A stretch of DNA of 33,363 nt from Nitrospinota bacterium (GCA_016200345.1 JACQEX010000059.1:1-33363); one strand, 5' to 3'. Shown: positions 16,019 to 24,200, numbered from the stretch's first letter. Program-made: numbers and translations. The notes: generated by a model from the sequence alone, not told the origin.

Positions 16019-16108
16019 TAAGCCGGGCGTAAGGAAACCGAAAGATTGCCCGGTCAGCTTACTTGTCGGTTTGCGGTTGCCAACCATACGATGGTTCGCA
16101 ACCCAGGC
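16019..16108 (+). ncRNA. Structured 5' leader, candidate cis-regulatory RNA
   Basis: First stem: CCGGGC (16023-16028) pairs with GCCCGG across a purine-rich loop (GTAAGGAAACCGAAAGATT). The loop's GTAAG can alternatively pair with CTTAC just downstream of the stem, a possible pseudoknot or switching helix. Second stem: a long hairpin, GGTTGC-c-AACCAT, loop ACG, ATGGTT-c-GCAACC (about 16075-16103). The ribosome-binding site (AAGAGG) follows about 20 bases later. I cannot match it to a riboswitch class I know; the conserved cores of the cyclic di-GMP and cyclic di-AMP classes are not visible. Confidence 0.4.
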
Positions 16109-16136
16109 TAGAGATTAACCTTTTTAAGAGGTGCGA

Positions 16137-16796
16137 ATGAGGCCAGTCATCAAATATGCTTTTTCTGCCATTTTTGCGTTTGGAGTCTCCTATGTCATCG
16201 GAACGGAGTATCTAAAATCCCAAGTTAGGGAAGGCGAGGCGAACGGAAAGCAGATTGAGGAGGCTATTTTAGCCCAGAGAGAATGGAACACGGCAAACGC
16301 GAAGTCGCTTAAGACCAAGGCCAAAATTGTCTCAATTTTGAGCGGTTTTAAGAGAACGATGCACCACGACCCGGTGTTGATGGCCGATTTAATTATAAGG
16401 AAGAGCGCCCAGCACAAGCTCGACCCGTTCCTTGTTTTGGGGATGATAAAAACCGAAAGTGATTTTAACAGCATGGCGGTTTCGAACAAGGGGGCCATGG
16501 GGCTTATGCAGATTCAGCCCACCACGGCCCTGCATCTTGCGCCCTACGGAAATTTCGGGTCGGAAAAATCCGAGCGTCTACGGTTGGACAACGAGTTGAA
16601 CATAAGCCTTGGCACAATGTACATCTCAAAGCTTTTACACAGGTTTGGGAAGCTGGAGCTTGCGCTGGAGGCGTACAACAGGGGGCCGGAGGGCCTGCAC
16701 AGGGACATAGCGGAGGGGGATTACAACGGCTCCTACTACGCCGGCAAGGTTATACATCATTATCGGCAGTATAAGTTCGGAACCTACCCCTCCTAA
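16137..16796 (+). CDS. Membrane-anchored lytic transglycosylase (SLT domain)
   Basis: A 219-residue protein with an N-terminal membrane anchor (about residues 5-22), a helical linker, and an SLT-type lysozyme fold from about residue 82. The catalytic glutamate is E107 in IKTESDFNSMAVS; the family motifs GAMGLMQIQPTT (119-130) and ALEAYNRGP follow. Such enzymes cleave the glycan strand of peptidoglycan with formation of 1,6-anhydro-muramic acid, acting in the periplasm. The ATG at 16137 is preferred over the in-frame GTG at 16131, because the latter overlaps the ribosome-binding site AAGAGG. It stands alone, behind a strong promoter and a long structured leader. Confidence 0.9.
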   Translation: MRPVIKYAFSAIFAFGVSYVIGTEYLKSQVREGEANGKQIEEAILAQREWNTANAKSLKTKAKIVSILSGFKRTMHHDPVLMADLIIRKSAQHKLDPFLVLGMIKTESDFNSMAVSNKGAMGLMQIQPTTALHLAPYGNFGSEKSERLRLDNELNISLGTMYISKLLHRFGKLELALEAYNRGPEGLHRDIAEGDYNGSYYAGKVIHHYRQYKFGTYPS

Positions 16797-16904
16797 CTGG
16801 AAATCCGCGATTTCGGCGCGATCTCCGCTTTCGCGGGGACAAGTTTACGCCCGCCCCATCTTAATTTTTTCTGATACGCCCCAAGGTCATGAGGGTCATC
16901 ATGA

Positions 16905-16979
16905 GGGTCAGGCTTGACTTATTGACTTATTTTTTTGCAATTAGGTTTTTTGAATAAGTCAATAAGTCAAGCCTGACCC
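16905..16979. repeat. GGGTCAGGC palindromic element (second family)
   Basis: Perfect 26-base inverted arms (16905-16930 and 16954-16979) around a 23-base loop. The left arm starts GGGTCAGGCTTGACTTATTG. It shares the outer GGGTCAG and an inner TTGAC with the other palindrome family but has a different interior. The left end is preceded by partial repeats (ATGAGGGTCA twice). The right end is repeated downstream: a 23-base segment at 16962-16984 recurs exactly at 16987-17009. Confidence 0.85.
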
Positions 16980-17009
16980 CGAATTTATAAGTCAAGCCTG
17001 ACCCCGAAT

Positions 17010-17320
17010 CCGAATCCGGCGGCACTACTCCGCTTTAGGCTATGGTCGCAGTGGCTTGCCCCCTGCGTTTTCGGTAGGTACGGGCTTTTTTCGGCAACCT
17101 TCATCAAAGTATCCTTCGTCAGCCATCGTGCAGTCTCAAACCGCTCACTCTGATTCACATTTTAAAGTCTCAACCATTTACTGCGGTGATGCACGCTCTG
17201 ACTTGGAATGCTGAAGTTCATGACCGTTTACTGCGGCCTGTGCATCGGCCTGTCAAGGCCGGTAAAAATACCGCTTAACAGTACGCCGACCTCATTTTTT
17301 TAAATGCGCCCCGACTAGTT
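17010..17320. other. Intergenic region with no recognised gene
   Basis: No convincing coding frame is present. Short repeated phrases occur (ACCATTTACTGCGG near 17173 and ACCGTTTACTGCGG near 17223), as does a small hairpin (GGCCTGTCAAGGCC near 17248). A minus-strand open frame that ends inside the palindrome is not protein-like enough to call. Confidence 0.4.
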
Positions 17321-17348
17321 TTGTTCTTTTCAAAAACCGGGTTAGAAT
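17321..17348 (+). promoter_or_regulatory. Possible promoter of the pilT operon
   Basis: TTGTTC (17321-17326), 16-base spacer, TAGAAT (17343-17348), giving a leader of about 80 bases before pilT. The -35 match is poor, and no sigma-54-type GG/GC pair was found in the upstream sequence. Confidence 0.35.
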
Positions 17349-17436
17349 ATGCCGACGATAGGCCCGTCCGTTTTATTCTCGGCAGACGGCCGTTTGGCGG
17401 GCCAGCGGTTTTTGGAAATTATTTTGCGGGGAGCGA

Positions 17437-18627
17437 ATGAAATCTACCGATCTTGACTACATAATGACCACCATGCTCGAATCACAATCCAACGTGTCCG
17501 ATTTAAACATCACCGTCGGCAAGCCGTTGCAGGTGGAGAACTCCGGCGAGCTTGTGGAGGTTCCCATCGTGCCGACGGTCAAAAAGCTCACCCCGTTCCA
17601 GACGGAGACGCTGTCCCTTACGATAGTAAATTCCGACAGGCGCCTCACCGACATATTGTTGCGGGAAGGCTCGTGCGACTGCTCGTACCAGGTTCCCGGA
17701 AAGGCGCGCTTTCGCGTGAATATTTTTTCGCAGAGGTCGAACTACTCCATAGTGCTAAGAAAACTCGCCACCCGCATTGCCACCATAGAGGAGATGAAAC
17801 TGCCCGCGCTTTTCCTGGAGATAGCGAAGGAGAAAAACGGGTTTGTGCTGGTGACCGGCTCCACCGGTAGCGGAAAGTCAACGACCCTTGCGGCGATGCT
17901 GGACGCGGTGAACCAGCTAAAGTCAATCCACGTCGTAACGCTGGAGGATCCGGTAGAGTTCGTGCATCCCCATAAAAAGGCGACGTTCAACCAGCGCGAG
18001 TTGGGGACGGATTTCGACGCCTTTTCAAGCGGCTTGCGCGCGGCCCTTCGGCAGGCGCCAAAGGTCATACTCGTCGGCGAAATGCGCGACCGGGAGACGG
18101 TGGAGATAGGAATGTCCGCCGCCGAGACCGGGCACTTGGTCATGAGCACGCTCCACACGGTGGACGCGGGCCAGACGATAAGCAGGATCGTCGGCATGTT
18201 CGACCAGGAGGAGGAGAAGCTCCTCCGCATCCGGCTTGCCGAGACGGTTCGGTGGATTGTCTGCCAACGGCTGGTGCCGAGGCTTGGAGGCGGGCGCGTG
18301 GCGATACTGGAGATAATGGGGAACAACCTCAGGGTGAAGGACGCCATCCTGCACGGGGAGCAGGAGGGGAAATATTTTTACGACATAATATCCGCCGCAG
18401 AGGCGTTCGGATGGCGCACGTTCGACATGAGCCTGGTGGAGGCGTTCTCCCAGGAGTCCATATCCGAGGAGACCGCGCTTGCATATGCGTCCCGCAAGGC
18501 GACCGTCGGCAGGGGCCTTGACTTGGTCAAGGCAAAACGCGGCGAGAAAACAACCAACATCGAGTCGCTTTCCCTCGACGGCAGTTACGGCGAGGAAAGC
18601 CCGATGGATCCAAAGAAAAAGAGGTGA
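17437..18627 (+). CDS. pilT: Type IV pilus retraction ATPase PilT/PilU family
   Basis: A 396-residue hexameric-type secretion ATPase that drives pilus retraction. Walker A is GSTGSGKST (141-149), the Asp box is TLEDPVEF (168-175), the Walker B region is ILVGEMRD (211-218) and the His box is STLHTVDA (237-244). The N-terminal PAS-like region is present. The C-terminus extends past the usual PilT end with a charged tail finishing MDPKKKR, and the usual AIRNLIREGK helix is replaced by KDAILHGEQEGKYF, so PilU is an alternative. The ribosome-binding site GGGAG precedes the ATG. It is the first gene of a tight cluster with pilC and pilS. Confidence 0.88.
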   Translation: MKSTDLDYIMTTMLESQSNVSDLNITVGKPLQVENSGELVEVPIVPTVKKLTPFQTETLSLTIVNSDRRLTDILLREGSCDCSYQVPGKARFRVNIFSQRSNYSIVLRKLATRIATIEEMKLPALFLEIAKEKNGFVLVTGSTGSGKSTTLAAMLDAVNQLKSIHVVTLEDPVEFVHPHKKATFNQRELGTDFDAFSSGLRAALRQAPKVILVGEMRDRETVEIGMSAAETGHLVMSTLHTVDAGQTISRIVGMFDQEEEKLLRIRLAETVRWIVCQRLVPRLGGGRVAILEIMGNNLRVKDAILHGEQEGKYFYDIISAAEAFGWRTFDMSLVEAFSQESISEETALAYASRKATVGRGLDLVKAKRGEKTTNIESLSLDGSYGEESPMDPKKKR

Positions 18628-18630
18628 TGC

Positions 18631-19227
18631 ATGGAAGTAACCTGTCCTTCATGTTCTAAAAAAATCAACCTGCCCGAGGATAAGGTTCCAAAGGGGCAGT
18701 CGTTTAGTTTCGGCTGTCCGTCGTGCAAGGAAAAAATCAAGGTGAACCCGGACGGGACGACGGAGCAACCCTCCCAGGGCGAAACTTTTGGCGATTCCGA
18801 CGCGCCGGGCGCGTTGGTGTGCCACACGGACCACGCAAAATTTAAGTCCGCGTTGGAATCCATGGGCTTTAGGGTGCACGCCCCCTCGGGCCACGCCGAG
18901 GCGATAAACGACCTGCGGTTGAATAATTACCGCCTGGTTTTGGTCACGGACGATTTTGACACGATTCCGCACGAGAACGACGGGGTTCTAAAACATCTTC
19001 AGGAAATGCCGATGGCCACCCGGCGAAAACTTTTTGTGGCGTACGTCGTCAAGGGGGCGCGGTCGTACGACAACATGGAGGCGTTCGCAAACAGCGTGAA
19101 TATAGTGGCGAACCACGAGGACGCCGCAAAAGGGGGCTTTGGGGAACAGTTGTCGAAGGCGATGAAGTCCAACGACCTGTTTTACAAGGTGTATTTCGAG
19201 TGCATGACAGCCCTGGGGAAATCGTGA
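18631..19227 (+). CDS. Zinc-ribbon protein with a receiver-like domain
   Basis: A 198-residue soluble protein. Residues 1-36 are an MJ0042-type zinc ribbon (C5, C8, C29, C32). A short linker leads to a domain from about residue 65 (ALVCHTDHAKFKSALESMGF) with the alternating strand-helix pattern of a response-regulator receiver. YRLVLVTDDF sits where the phosphoacceptor strand would be, but a clear phosphorylatable Asp with its acidic pocket and Lys cannot be confirmed. It may be a pseudo-receiver. It starts three bases after pilT and ends one base before the CNB gene, so a role in control of pilus retraction is likely but inferred from position. Confidence 0.7.
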   Translation: MEVTCPSCSKKINLPEDKVPKGQSFSFGCPSCKEKIKVNPDGTTEQPSQGETFGDSDAPGALVCHTDHAKFKSALESMGFRVHAPSGHAEAINDLRLNNYRLVLVTDDFDTIPHENDGVLKHLQEMPMATRRKLFVAYVVKGARSYDNMEAFANSVNIVANHEDAAKGGFGEQLSKAMKSNDLFYKVYFECMTALGKS

Positions 19228-19228
19228 C

Positions 19229-19657
19229 ATGGCCGGCATAAAACCGAATTTGGTGGAGCGATACTCGAACGGGCAGAACGTCGTGTCCGAGGGGGTGCTT
19301 AGCTCCAAGTGTTATGTGATTCTCTCCGGCAAAGTTCGCGTCTCAAAAAAGAAGGACAACCGCACCGTCACCGTCGCTCTGCTGAGGGAGGGGGACACGT
19401 TCGGCGAGATGGGCCTGTTTCAGGACACCGTCCGGTCGGCAACGGCCACCGCCGTCGGCGACGTGGAGGTGGGGGTTATAGACAAGGCGGATTTTAAAAA
19501 GATGCTTTCCGCGTGCCCGGACAACATGAGGTACATCGTCAACTCGCTTGTAAACCGTCTGCGGCTGACCACCAACAGCCTTGTGGCGATAGGGGTTCAG
19601 CTTGAAAAGGCCAAAAAGTCGCTTGATCCGTTCGCGCTGAAAGACCAGTTGCACTAA
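19229..19657 (+). CDS. Stand-alone cyclic nucleotide-binding domain protein
   Basis: A 142-residue protein made almost entirely of one cNMP-binding fold. The beta-roll is seen in CYVILSGKVRVSKKKDN and LREGDTFGEMGLFQDTVRSA; the latter is the phosphate-binding cassette (GEMGL...RSAT). It ends with a helix instead of a DNA-binding domain, so it is not a CRP/FNR transcription factor. It lies between the zinc-ribbon gene and pilC, overlapping pilC by one base (TAATG). A nucleotide-sensing adaptor for the pilus motor is plausible. Which nucleotide it binds, if any, cannot be told; R in RSAT is compatible with cAMP or cGMP. Confidence 0.82.
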   Translation: MAGIKPNLVERYSNGQNVVSEGVLSSKCYVILSGKVRVSKKKDNRTVTVALLREGDTFGEMGLFQDTVRSATATAVGDVEVGVIDKADFKKMLSACPDNMRYIVNSLVNRLRLTTNSLVAIGVQLEKAKKSLDPFALKDQLH

Positions 19658-20859
19658 TGCCCACGTACGTTTATAAGTTCCAGACAAAAATCGGCGTGCA
19701 AACCGCGGAGTTGGAGTCGGAATCGCTGGAGGCCGCTACGGCCTTCCTCAAGAAACAAAAAATAACGCCCATAAGCGTAAAGGAAAAACCGAAGGACATT
19801 CTTGCGTTTTTGGGCGGCGGCCAGCCCACGCCGAAGGACATCGTCGTTTTCGTCAGGCAGTTCGCCACGATGATAAACGCCGGCCTGCCGCTCGTCCAGT
19901 GCCTGGACATTCTCGGCTCGCAGGGCACCAACAAAGTTTTCAACAGAACCATAATGGACATCAAGTCGCGCATCGAGCAGGGGGACACGTTCGCGGACTC
20001 GCTCAGGCGGCACCCGCTGGTGTTCGACCATCTTTTTTGCAACATGGTGGAGGCCGGCGAAATAGGCGGTATTTTGGACGTGATATTGTTGCGCCTCGCG
20101 TCCTATATAGAGAAGGCGATGGCGTTGAAGGGGAAGGTGAAGTCGGCCCTTGTCTACCCCGTCGCAATCATGGTCATAGCGGTCACGGTCGTCACCTTTC
20201 TATTGGTGTTCATCATCCCGCAGTTCGCCACGATGTTCAACGACATGGGCGGCATGAAGCTACCCGCCGTGACCCTAAGCGTCATCTGGCTGAGCGATGC
20301 GCTTATACACAACTGGATTGCTTTTGCCGGAACCCCGGTTGCGCTTTATTTTGCCATCAGCAAATACAACAAAACCGAGAAGGGGAAATTTGTCATAGAC
20401 TCGCTGTTGCTAAAGCTCCCGGTGGTGGGGATACTCATCCAAAAAATATCCGTCGCAAAATTCAGCAGAACCATGGGAACCCTGATATCCTCGGGCGTCC
20501 CGATAATAGAGGGGCTTGGCATCACCTCCAAGACCGCCGGCAACAAGGTCATTGAAAAGGCGGTGAGCGACATAATCGAGGACATAAAACAGGGAAAAGG
20601 GCTTGGCGAGCCGCTGAGGTCGCAGGGGGTTTTCCCGCCGATGGTGGTGCAGATGATAGAGGTCGGCGAACAGTCCGGCGCGCTCGACACGATGTTGAAC
20701 AAGATAGCGGATTTTTACGACCAGGAGGTTGACGACCAGGTGGACGCGCTGACCTCGTTGTTGGAGCCGATACTCATGGTGTTTCTCGCGATAGTCGTCG
20801 GCTACGTCGTCATAGCGATGTACATGCCAATATTCAAGATGGGCGCGGGAGCCGCCTAG
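19657..20859 (+). CDS. pilC: Type IV pilus inner-membrane platform protein PilC (GspF family)
   Basis: A 400-residue GspF/PilC-type protein: a short N-terminal strand region (TYVYKFQTKIG), then two copies of the cytoplasmic helical-bundle domain, each followed by membrane helices. The first repeat contains FVRQFATMINAGLPLVQCLD and MVEAGEIGG, the second FSRTMGTLISSGVPIIEGL and MIEVGEQSGALD. PilC links the pilus assembly and retraction ATPases to the growing pilus. The start overlaps the preceding CNB gene by one base. The pilB extension ATPase and the pilin genes are not in the window. Confidence 0.92.
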   Translation: MPTYVYKFQTKIGVQTAELESESLEAATAFLKKQKITPISVKEKPKDILAFLGGGQPTPKDIVVFVRQFATMINAGLPLVQCLDILGSQGTNKVFNRTIMDIKSRIEQGDTFADSLRRHPLVFDHLFCNMVEAGEIGGILDVILLRLASYIEKAMALKGKVKSALVYPVAIMVIAVTVVTFLLVFIIPQFATMFNDMGGMKLPAVTLSVIWLSDALIHNWIAFAGTPVALYFAISKYNKTEKGKFVIDSLLLKLPVVGILIQKISVAKFSRTMGTLISSGVPIIEGLGITSKTAGNKVIEKAVSDIIEDIKQGKGLGEPLRSQGVFPPMVVQMIEVGEQSGALDTMLNKIADFYDQEVDDQVDALTSLLEPILMVFLAIVVGYVVIAMYMPIFKMGAGAA

Positions 20860-20882
20860 GCCGCCTGGTCGCAAGGGGTCTG

Positions 20883-22550
20883 ATGGAGAAGCAGACAATC
20901 CGGCCGCTTTCCATGATTCTCGAGGAGGCGGTCGTGATAAAGGCGTTAATCGCCTTTAGGGTGGCGGCCGTGTCGTTCTTTCTCGGCGTGGTCATAATAT
21001 TCCAGAACGAGTTTGGCTCGCTAATCCATCCGTTGCCCATCTCCATGCTCATCGCCGCCACGTATCTCCTCTCCGTACTTTATCTCACGGTTCTGGGGCG
21101 GGTGCAAAACACGGCGCTTTTCGTCTATTTACAGCTTGCCGTGGACTTGTTGATAGAGACGGGCATAATTTACTACACCGGCGGCGGGAACAGCCCGTTC
21201 ACCTTCCTCTACCTTCTCACAATTGTTTCTTCCGTCGTTGCGGCGCAACCTTACAGCGGCTACGGGCTGGCCTCGGGCGCGAGCATACTTTACGGATTGC
21301 TGGTCAGCCTCGAGAGCTACGGCGTGCTGTCGCCGCCCCCTTTGCTGGCCGCCAACCCCGGCAACGTACATCCGCAGGGATACGTCTTTTTTATGGCGTT
21401 GGTCCATATGTCCGCGTTTTATCTGGTGGCGTTTCTAAGCGATTTTCTCTCGCGCAGGCTAAGGCAGACCATTCATTCCCTCTCGGCAAAAAGCTCGGAC
21501 CTCACCTACCTGCAGGCGTTCCACCAAAACGTGATAGCCAACATGGGGAGCGGGTTCATGGCGCTGGACAACGACGGAGTGATCGTCTCCTCCAACAACG
21601 CGGCGGAGCAGATTTTGGAGTCGCCCAAATCCTCCTTCATGAAAAAAAGAATCGAGGCGGCTTTTCCCACCCTGGTCGTGGAGTCCGGGCGCGGGGTGGA
21701 GAACAAGAGCGAGTGGAGCTACGTTGCGCCGGGCGGGACGAAAAAACTTCTTTCGTTCACCAGCTCGCAGTTTAAGGACGCGGACGGGTCGGCCCTGGGT
21801 GTGATAATCATTTTTCAGGACATAACAAATTTTAAGCTTATGGAGGCGGCGGTCTCGAAGTCGGAACGGCTGGCCGCGATGGGGAGGATGGCCGCCGGCC
21901 TAGCGCACGAGATTAAAAACCCGCTCGGCTCCATAAGCGGCTCCATACAAATAATCAAGGATTCGATGGAAAAGGGGAACACGGCCCCCAACGAAAAACT
22001 TATGGCGATAATTCTAAGGGAGACCGCAAGGCTGGACAGCATCATAGGGAGGTTTCTCTCCTACGCGGCCCCGAACACAAGGAAGGTGCCGGACGTCGGT
22101 CTTTCCGCGCTTTTGTCCGATTCGGTCGCGCTCTTTTCCAACGACGCAAGGTACGCCGGGCACGTCAGGGCGGAGTTGGACGTTGACGAAAGGATAAGGT
22201 GCGAATGCGACCCCGAGGCGTTAAAACAGGTTTTTTGGAATTTACTGCTTAACGCGGCCCAGGCCATGCCGGGCGGAGGGACGATTAAAATATCCTTGAA
22301 ACCCGTTCCGGGAGAGGGGGAGGCCTCCGGGAGGTGCCTTTTAACTTTTTCCGATTCCGGCGCCGGTATTTCCAACGAGTCGCTCGGTAAAATTTTCGAG
22401 CCGTTCTTCACCACCAAAGAGGGGGGAACCGGGCTTGGCCTGCCTCTTGCCCTTAAGATTATAGAAAGCCACGAGGGGACACTCGCCGTCCGGACCAAAG
22501 AGGGGGTCGGCACCACCTTTTCAATCCGCCTCCCCATAACCCCGCTATAA
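20883..22550 (+). CDS. pilS: PilS-like sensor histidine kinase
   Basis: A 555-residue kinase. The N-terminus has about six membrane helices (residues 20-190). A PAS domain follows (about 205-320; NVIANMGSGFMALDNDGVIV). The dimerisation/phosphoacceptor helix has H342 in GLAHEIKNPLGS. The ATPase domain carries the N box NLLLNAAQAM, G1 DSGAGIS, the F box FEPFFTT and G2 GGTGLGLPLA. This layout and the pilT-pilC neighbourhood match PilS, which with PilR controls pilin transcription. pilR, a sigma-54 activator, would be expected next but is absent; a dksA-like gene follows instead. The ribosome-binding site AGGGG precedes the ATG. Confidence 0.85.
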   Translation: MEKQTIRPLSMILEEAVVIKALIAFRVAAVSFFLGVVIIFQNEFGSLIHPLPISMLIAATYLLSVLYLTVLGRVQNTALFVYLQLAVDLLIETGIIYYTGGGNSPFTFLYLLTIVSSVVAAQPYSGYGLASGASILYGLLVSLESYGVLSPPPLLAANPGNVHPQGYVFFMALVHMSAFYLVAFLSDFLSRRLRQTIHSLSAKSSDLTYLQAFHQNVIANMGSGFMALDNDGVIVSSNNAAEQILESPKSSFMKKRIEAAFPTLVVESGRGVENKSEWSYVAPGGTKKLLSFTSSQFKDADGSALGVIIIFQDITNFKLMEAAVSKSERLAAMGRMAAGLAHEIKNPLGSISGSIQIIKDSMEKGNTAPNEKLMAIILRETARLDSIIGRFLSYAAPNTRKVPDVGLSALLSDSVALFSNDARYAGHVRAELDVDERIRCECDPEALKQVFWNLLLNAAQAMPGGGTIKISLKPVPGEGEASGRCLLTFSDSGAGISNESLGKIFEPFFTTKEGGTGLGLPLALKIIESHEGTLAVRTKEGVGTTFSIRLPITPL

Positions 22551-22703
22551 GCCCGTATAATATTTTAAATGTTCATTTGGGGCCAAAATGTGCCATAATT
22601 GCCCGGTTCTAGCCCGTGTCTTGCATGCAATTGCATCGGAAATCGGGCGATAAAAACGGCGTACTTACTGAAAATACAACCATTTTTAAGGATTTAAAAG
22701 GCG

Positions 22704-23102
22704 ATGAAGAACAAGGCTCACAAGGGATTGCTGGATCAGCTGGTTGCTAGAAAGCAGGAGCTTATCGCGCTTGAACAGCATAGCAGTCCCGATAAAATAC
22801 AAAATTTGGATTTGGGGCACGGCGACGACATGGACATAGCCGAGTCCATCGTGGAGCAGGAGATGTCCATCACCATGAAGCTTCGCTCGTCCAACGAGAT
22901 AATAATGATAGACGAGGCGATTGAGAAGATTAAGAAGGGCGATTACGGCACCTGCGAGAATTGCGAGAGACAGATTGAAAACAAGCGGTTAAAGGCGAGG
23001 CCGTTCGTGAAATTTTGCATCGAGTGCCAGGAGGAGATGGAGCGCAACAACGAGGAAAGCGCGTCCCCCGGCACGTTGCCGCAATTTGGGAAACTAGAGT
23101 AG
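22704..23102 (+). CDS. dksA: DksA/TraR-family C4 zinc-finger transcription factor
   Basis: A 132-residue protein with an N-terminal coiled coil and a C-terminal four-cysteine zinc finger, C84-x2-C87-x17-C105-x2-C108 (YGTCENCERQIENKRLKARP follows the DksA pattern). The acidic coiled-coil region (GHGDDMDIAES) is typical. DksA-type proteins enter the RNA polymerase secondary channel and, with ppGpp, tune rRNA and stress promoters. Length is slightly below E. coli DksA (151), so a DksA-like paralogue is possible. The 153-base gap upstream holds a GCCCG...CGGGC pairing and a palindromic TTGCATGCAA, possibly a structured leader. Confidence 0.85.
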   Translation: MKNKAHKGLLDQLVARKQELIALEQHSSPDKIQNLDLGHGDDMDIAESIVEQEMSITMKLRSSNEIIMIDEAIEKIKKGDYGTCENCERQIENKRLKARPFVKFCIECQEEMERNNEESASPGTLPQFGKLE

Positions 23103-23149
23103 AGTAGGACCACAGGGTTTAATTTTCATAGAAGAAGAGGTTATAAAAA

Positions 23150-23392
23150 ATGTTTGACATTAAGTTGTACGCGCAGGCATTGGACGTTTATCCGCAACAC
23201 TATGTTTTAGTCAACGTCATGGTGGCCAGGATGAGGCAGTTGCAGTCCGGGGCCGAGCCGCTGGTGGAGTCCGAGGGTCTTTCGTTGTTCGACATAACGC
23301 TACGGGAGATTGTCGAGGGCAAAATAGTCATGAAGCAGGTTGAGGAAGTGGTAAAGCCGACCCTCACGCTCAAACCGGAGCATCTGGAGTAG
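23150..23392 (+). CDS. rpoZ: RNA polymerase omega subunit
   Basis: An 80-residue protein fitting RpoZ: QHYVLVNVMVARMRQLQSGA aligns with the conserved helix region (NRFxLVxxAAxRARQLxxGA), followed by LVE and the short helix ITLREIVEGKI. Omega helps assemble and stabilise the beta' subunit. The segment VMVARM is less typical than AAKRAR, so the subunit is divergent. RBS AGAGG lies upstream. It sits between the DksA-like gene and DUF1844, a cluster of transcription-related small genes. It is not next to gmk or spoT as in many bacteria. Confidence 0.75.
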   Translation: MFDIKLYAQALDVYPQHYVLVNVMVARMRQLQSGAEPLVESEGLSLFDITLREIVEGKIVMKQVEEVVKPTLTLKPEHLE

Positions 23393-23408
23393 GCCCCCAA
23401 AAAAATAA

Positions 23409-23798
23409 ATGGAAGACAACAAGGATTTTATCTTTCGCGACAAGCGACGGGGGGCCAACCCCGACGGCGGCGAGGAAAAATCGTCTTCCGCGCCGCCCGA
23501 TAAATCTGGAACCGGGGCAAAAACCGGCTCCATGCCGAGGATGGAAATAACATTCTCAACGTTTTTACTCTCGCTTTCGACGTCGGCCGCAATGCACATG
23601 GGAGGGTTTACCGACCCGGCCACTGGCGTGGCTGTGCCGCAAAATCTTGAGCTTGCAAAGCAATCTATTGATATACTTGGACTGCTGAAGGACAAGACAA
23701 AAGGGAATCTTGACGCGGACGAGGAAAAAATGATGGACTCCGCTCTTTACGAACTTAGAATGCGTTACGTCGAAGAACTTAAGAAGAAGGGGGCTTAA
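23409..23798 (+). CDS. DUF1844 family protein
   Basis: A 129-residue soluble protein. After a charged, disordered N-terminus it has the DUF1844 core: MEITFSTFLLSLSTSAAMHM, then NLELAKQSIDILGLLKDKTKGNL and a terminal helix (EEKMMDSALYELRMRYVE). DUF1844 proteins are small, common in Deltaproteobacteria, Acidobacteria and relatives, and have no established function. It lies 16 bases after rpoZ and two bases before fliN, so these genes are co-transcribed. Confidence 0.85.
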   Translation: MEDNKDFIFRDKRRGANPDGGEEKSSSAPPDKSGTGAKTGSMPRMEITFSTFLLSLSTSAAMHMGGFTDPATGVAVPQNLELAKQSIDILGLLKDKTKGNLDADEEKMMDSALYELRMRYVEELKKKGA

Positions 23799-23800
23799 AT

Positions 23801-24178
23801 ATGGCCGATATGGATGACGAGTATGGCGCCAAGGTAAAAGTAAAGGAAATACCGGAGGAAGAAGGACGTGCCATCTCCGAAAAAACGGAGGAGGAAAAAC
23901 GCGCCCTCGCGCAAATCTCGAAGGAGCTCGACCAGTATCTTGACATACCGCTTACCGTCAGCACCGAGCTTGGAAGGACCAAAACAAGCGTCCGCGAGGT
24001 TCTTAAATACAACCCCGGCACGGTGATACCGCTTAACAAACTCGTCGGCGAACCTATGGAAATTTTCATCAACGGGATGCTCACCGCCAGGGGCGAGGTC
24101 GTCGTTGTCAACGAGCGGTTCGGCATCCGCGTGACCGACGTTATTGACCCGATGGATCTCATACGCCAGCAGACCTGA
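23801..24178 (+). CDS. fliN: Flagellar motor switch protein FliN
   Basis: A 125-residue protein with an acidic N-terminal extension and a C-terminal SpoA domain: LDIPLTVSTELGRTKTSVRE, VLKYNPGTVIPLNKLVGEP and VNERFGIRVTDVI match FliN closely. FliN forms the lower C-ring of the flagellar rotor with FliM and FliG. It is alone here, without other flagellar genes, between DUF1844 and ksgA. It lacks an EIDALL-type peptide at its N-terminus. Type III secretion SctQ proteins share the SpoA domain, but the length and sequence favour FliN. Confidence 0.9.
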   Translation: MADMDDEYGAKVKVKEIPEEEGRAISEKTEEEKRALAQISKELDQYLDIPLTVSTELGRTKTSVREVLKYNPGTVIPLNKLVGEPMEIFINGMLTARGEVVVVNERFGIRVTDVIDPMDLIRQQT

Positions 24179-24200
24179 CCGGCCGCGCCAAGCCCCGCTA

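Noticed and set aside
16019-16108. Leader as a known cyclic di-GMP or cyclic di-AMP riboswitch
   Set aside because: The conserved cores of these classes, such as the GACGCAAAGC segment of GEMM, are not present; left as an unclassified leader.
17000-17162. Minus-strand frame with a GTG start near 17162 ending in the palindrome
   Set aside because: No family resemblance and no ribosome-binding site; too weak to call even as a fragment.
22556-22599. TATAAT at 22556 or TGCCATAAT at 22591 as the dksA-like gene promoter
   Set aside because: Neither has a credible -35 box at the right distance; recorded only as possible.
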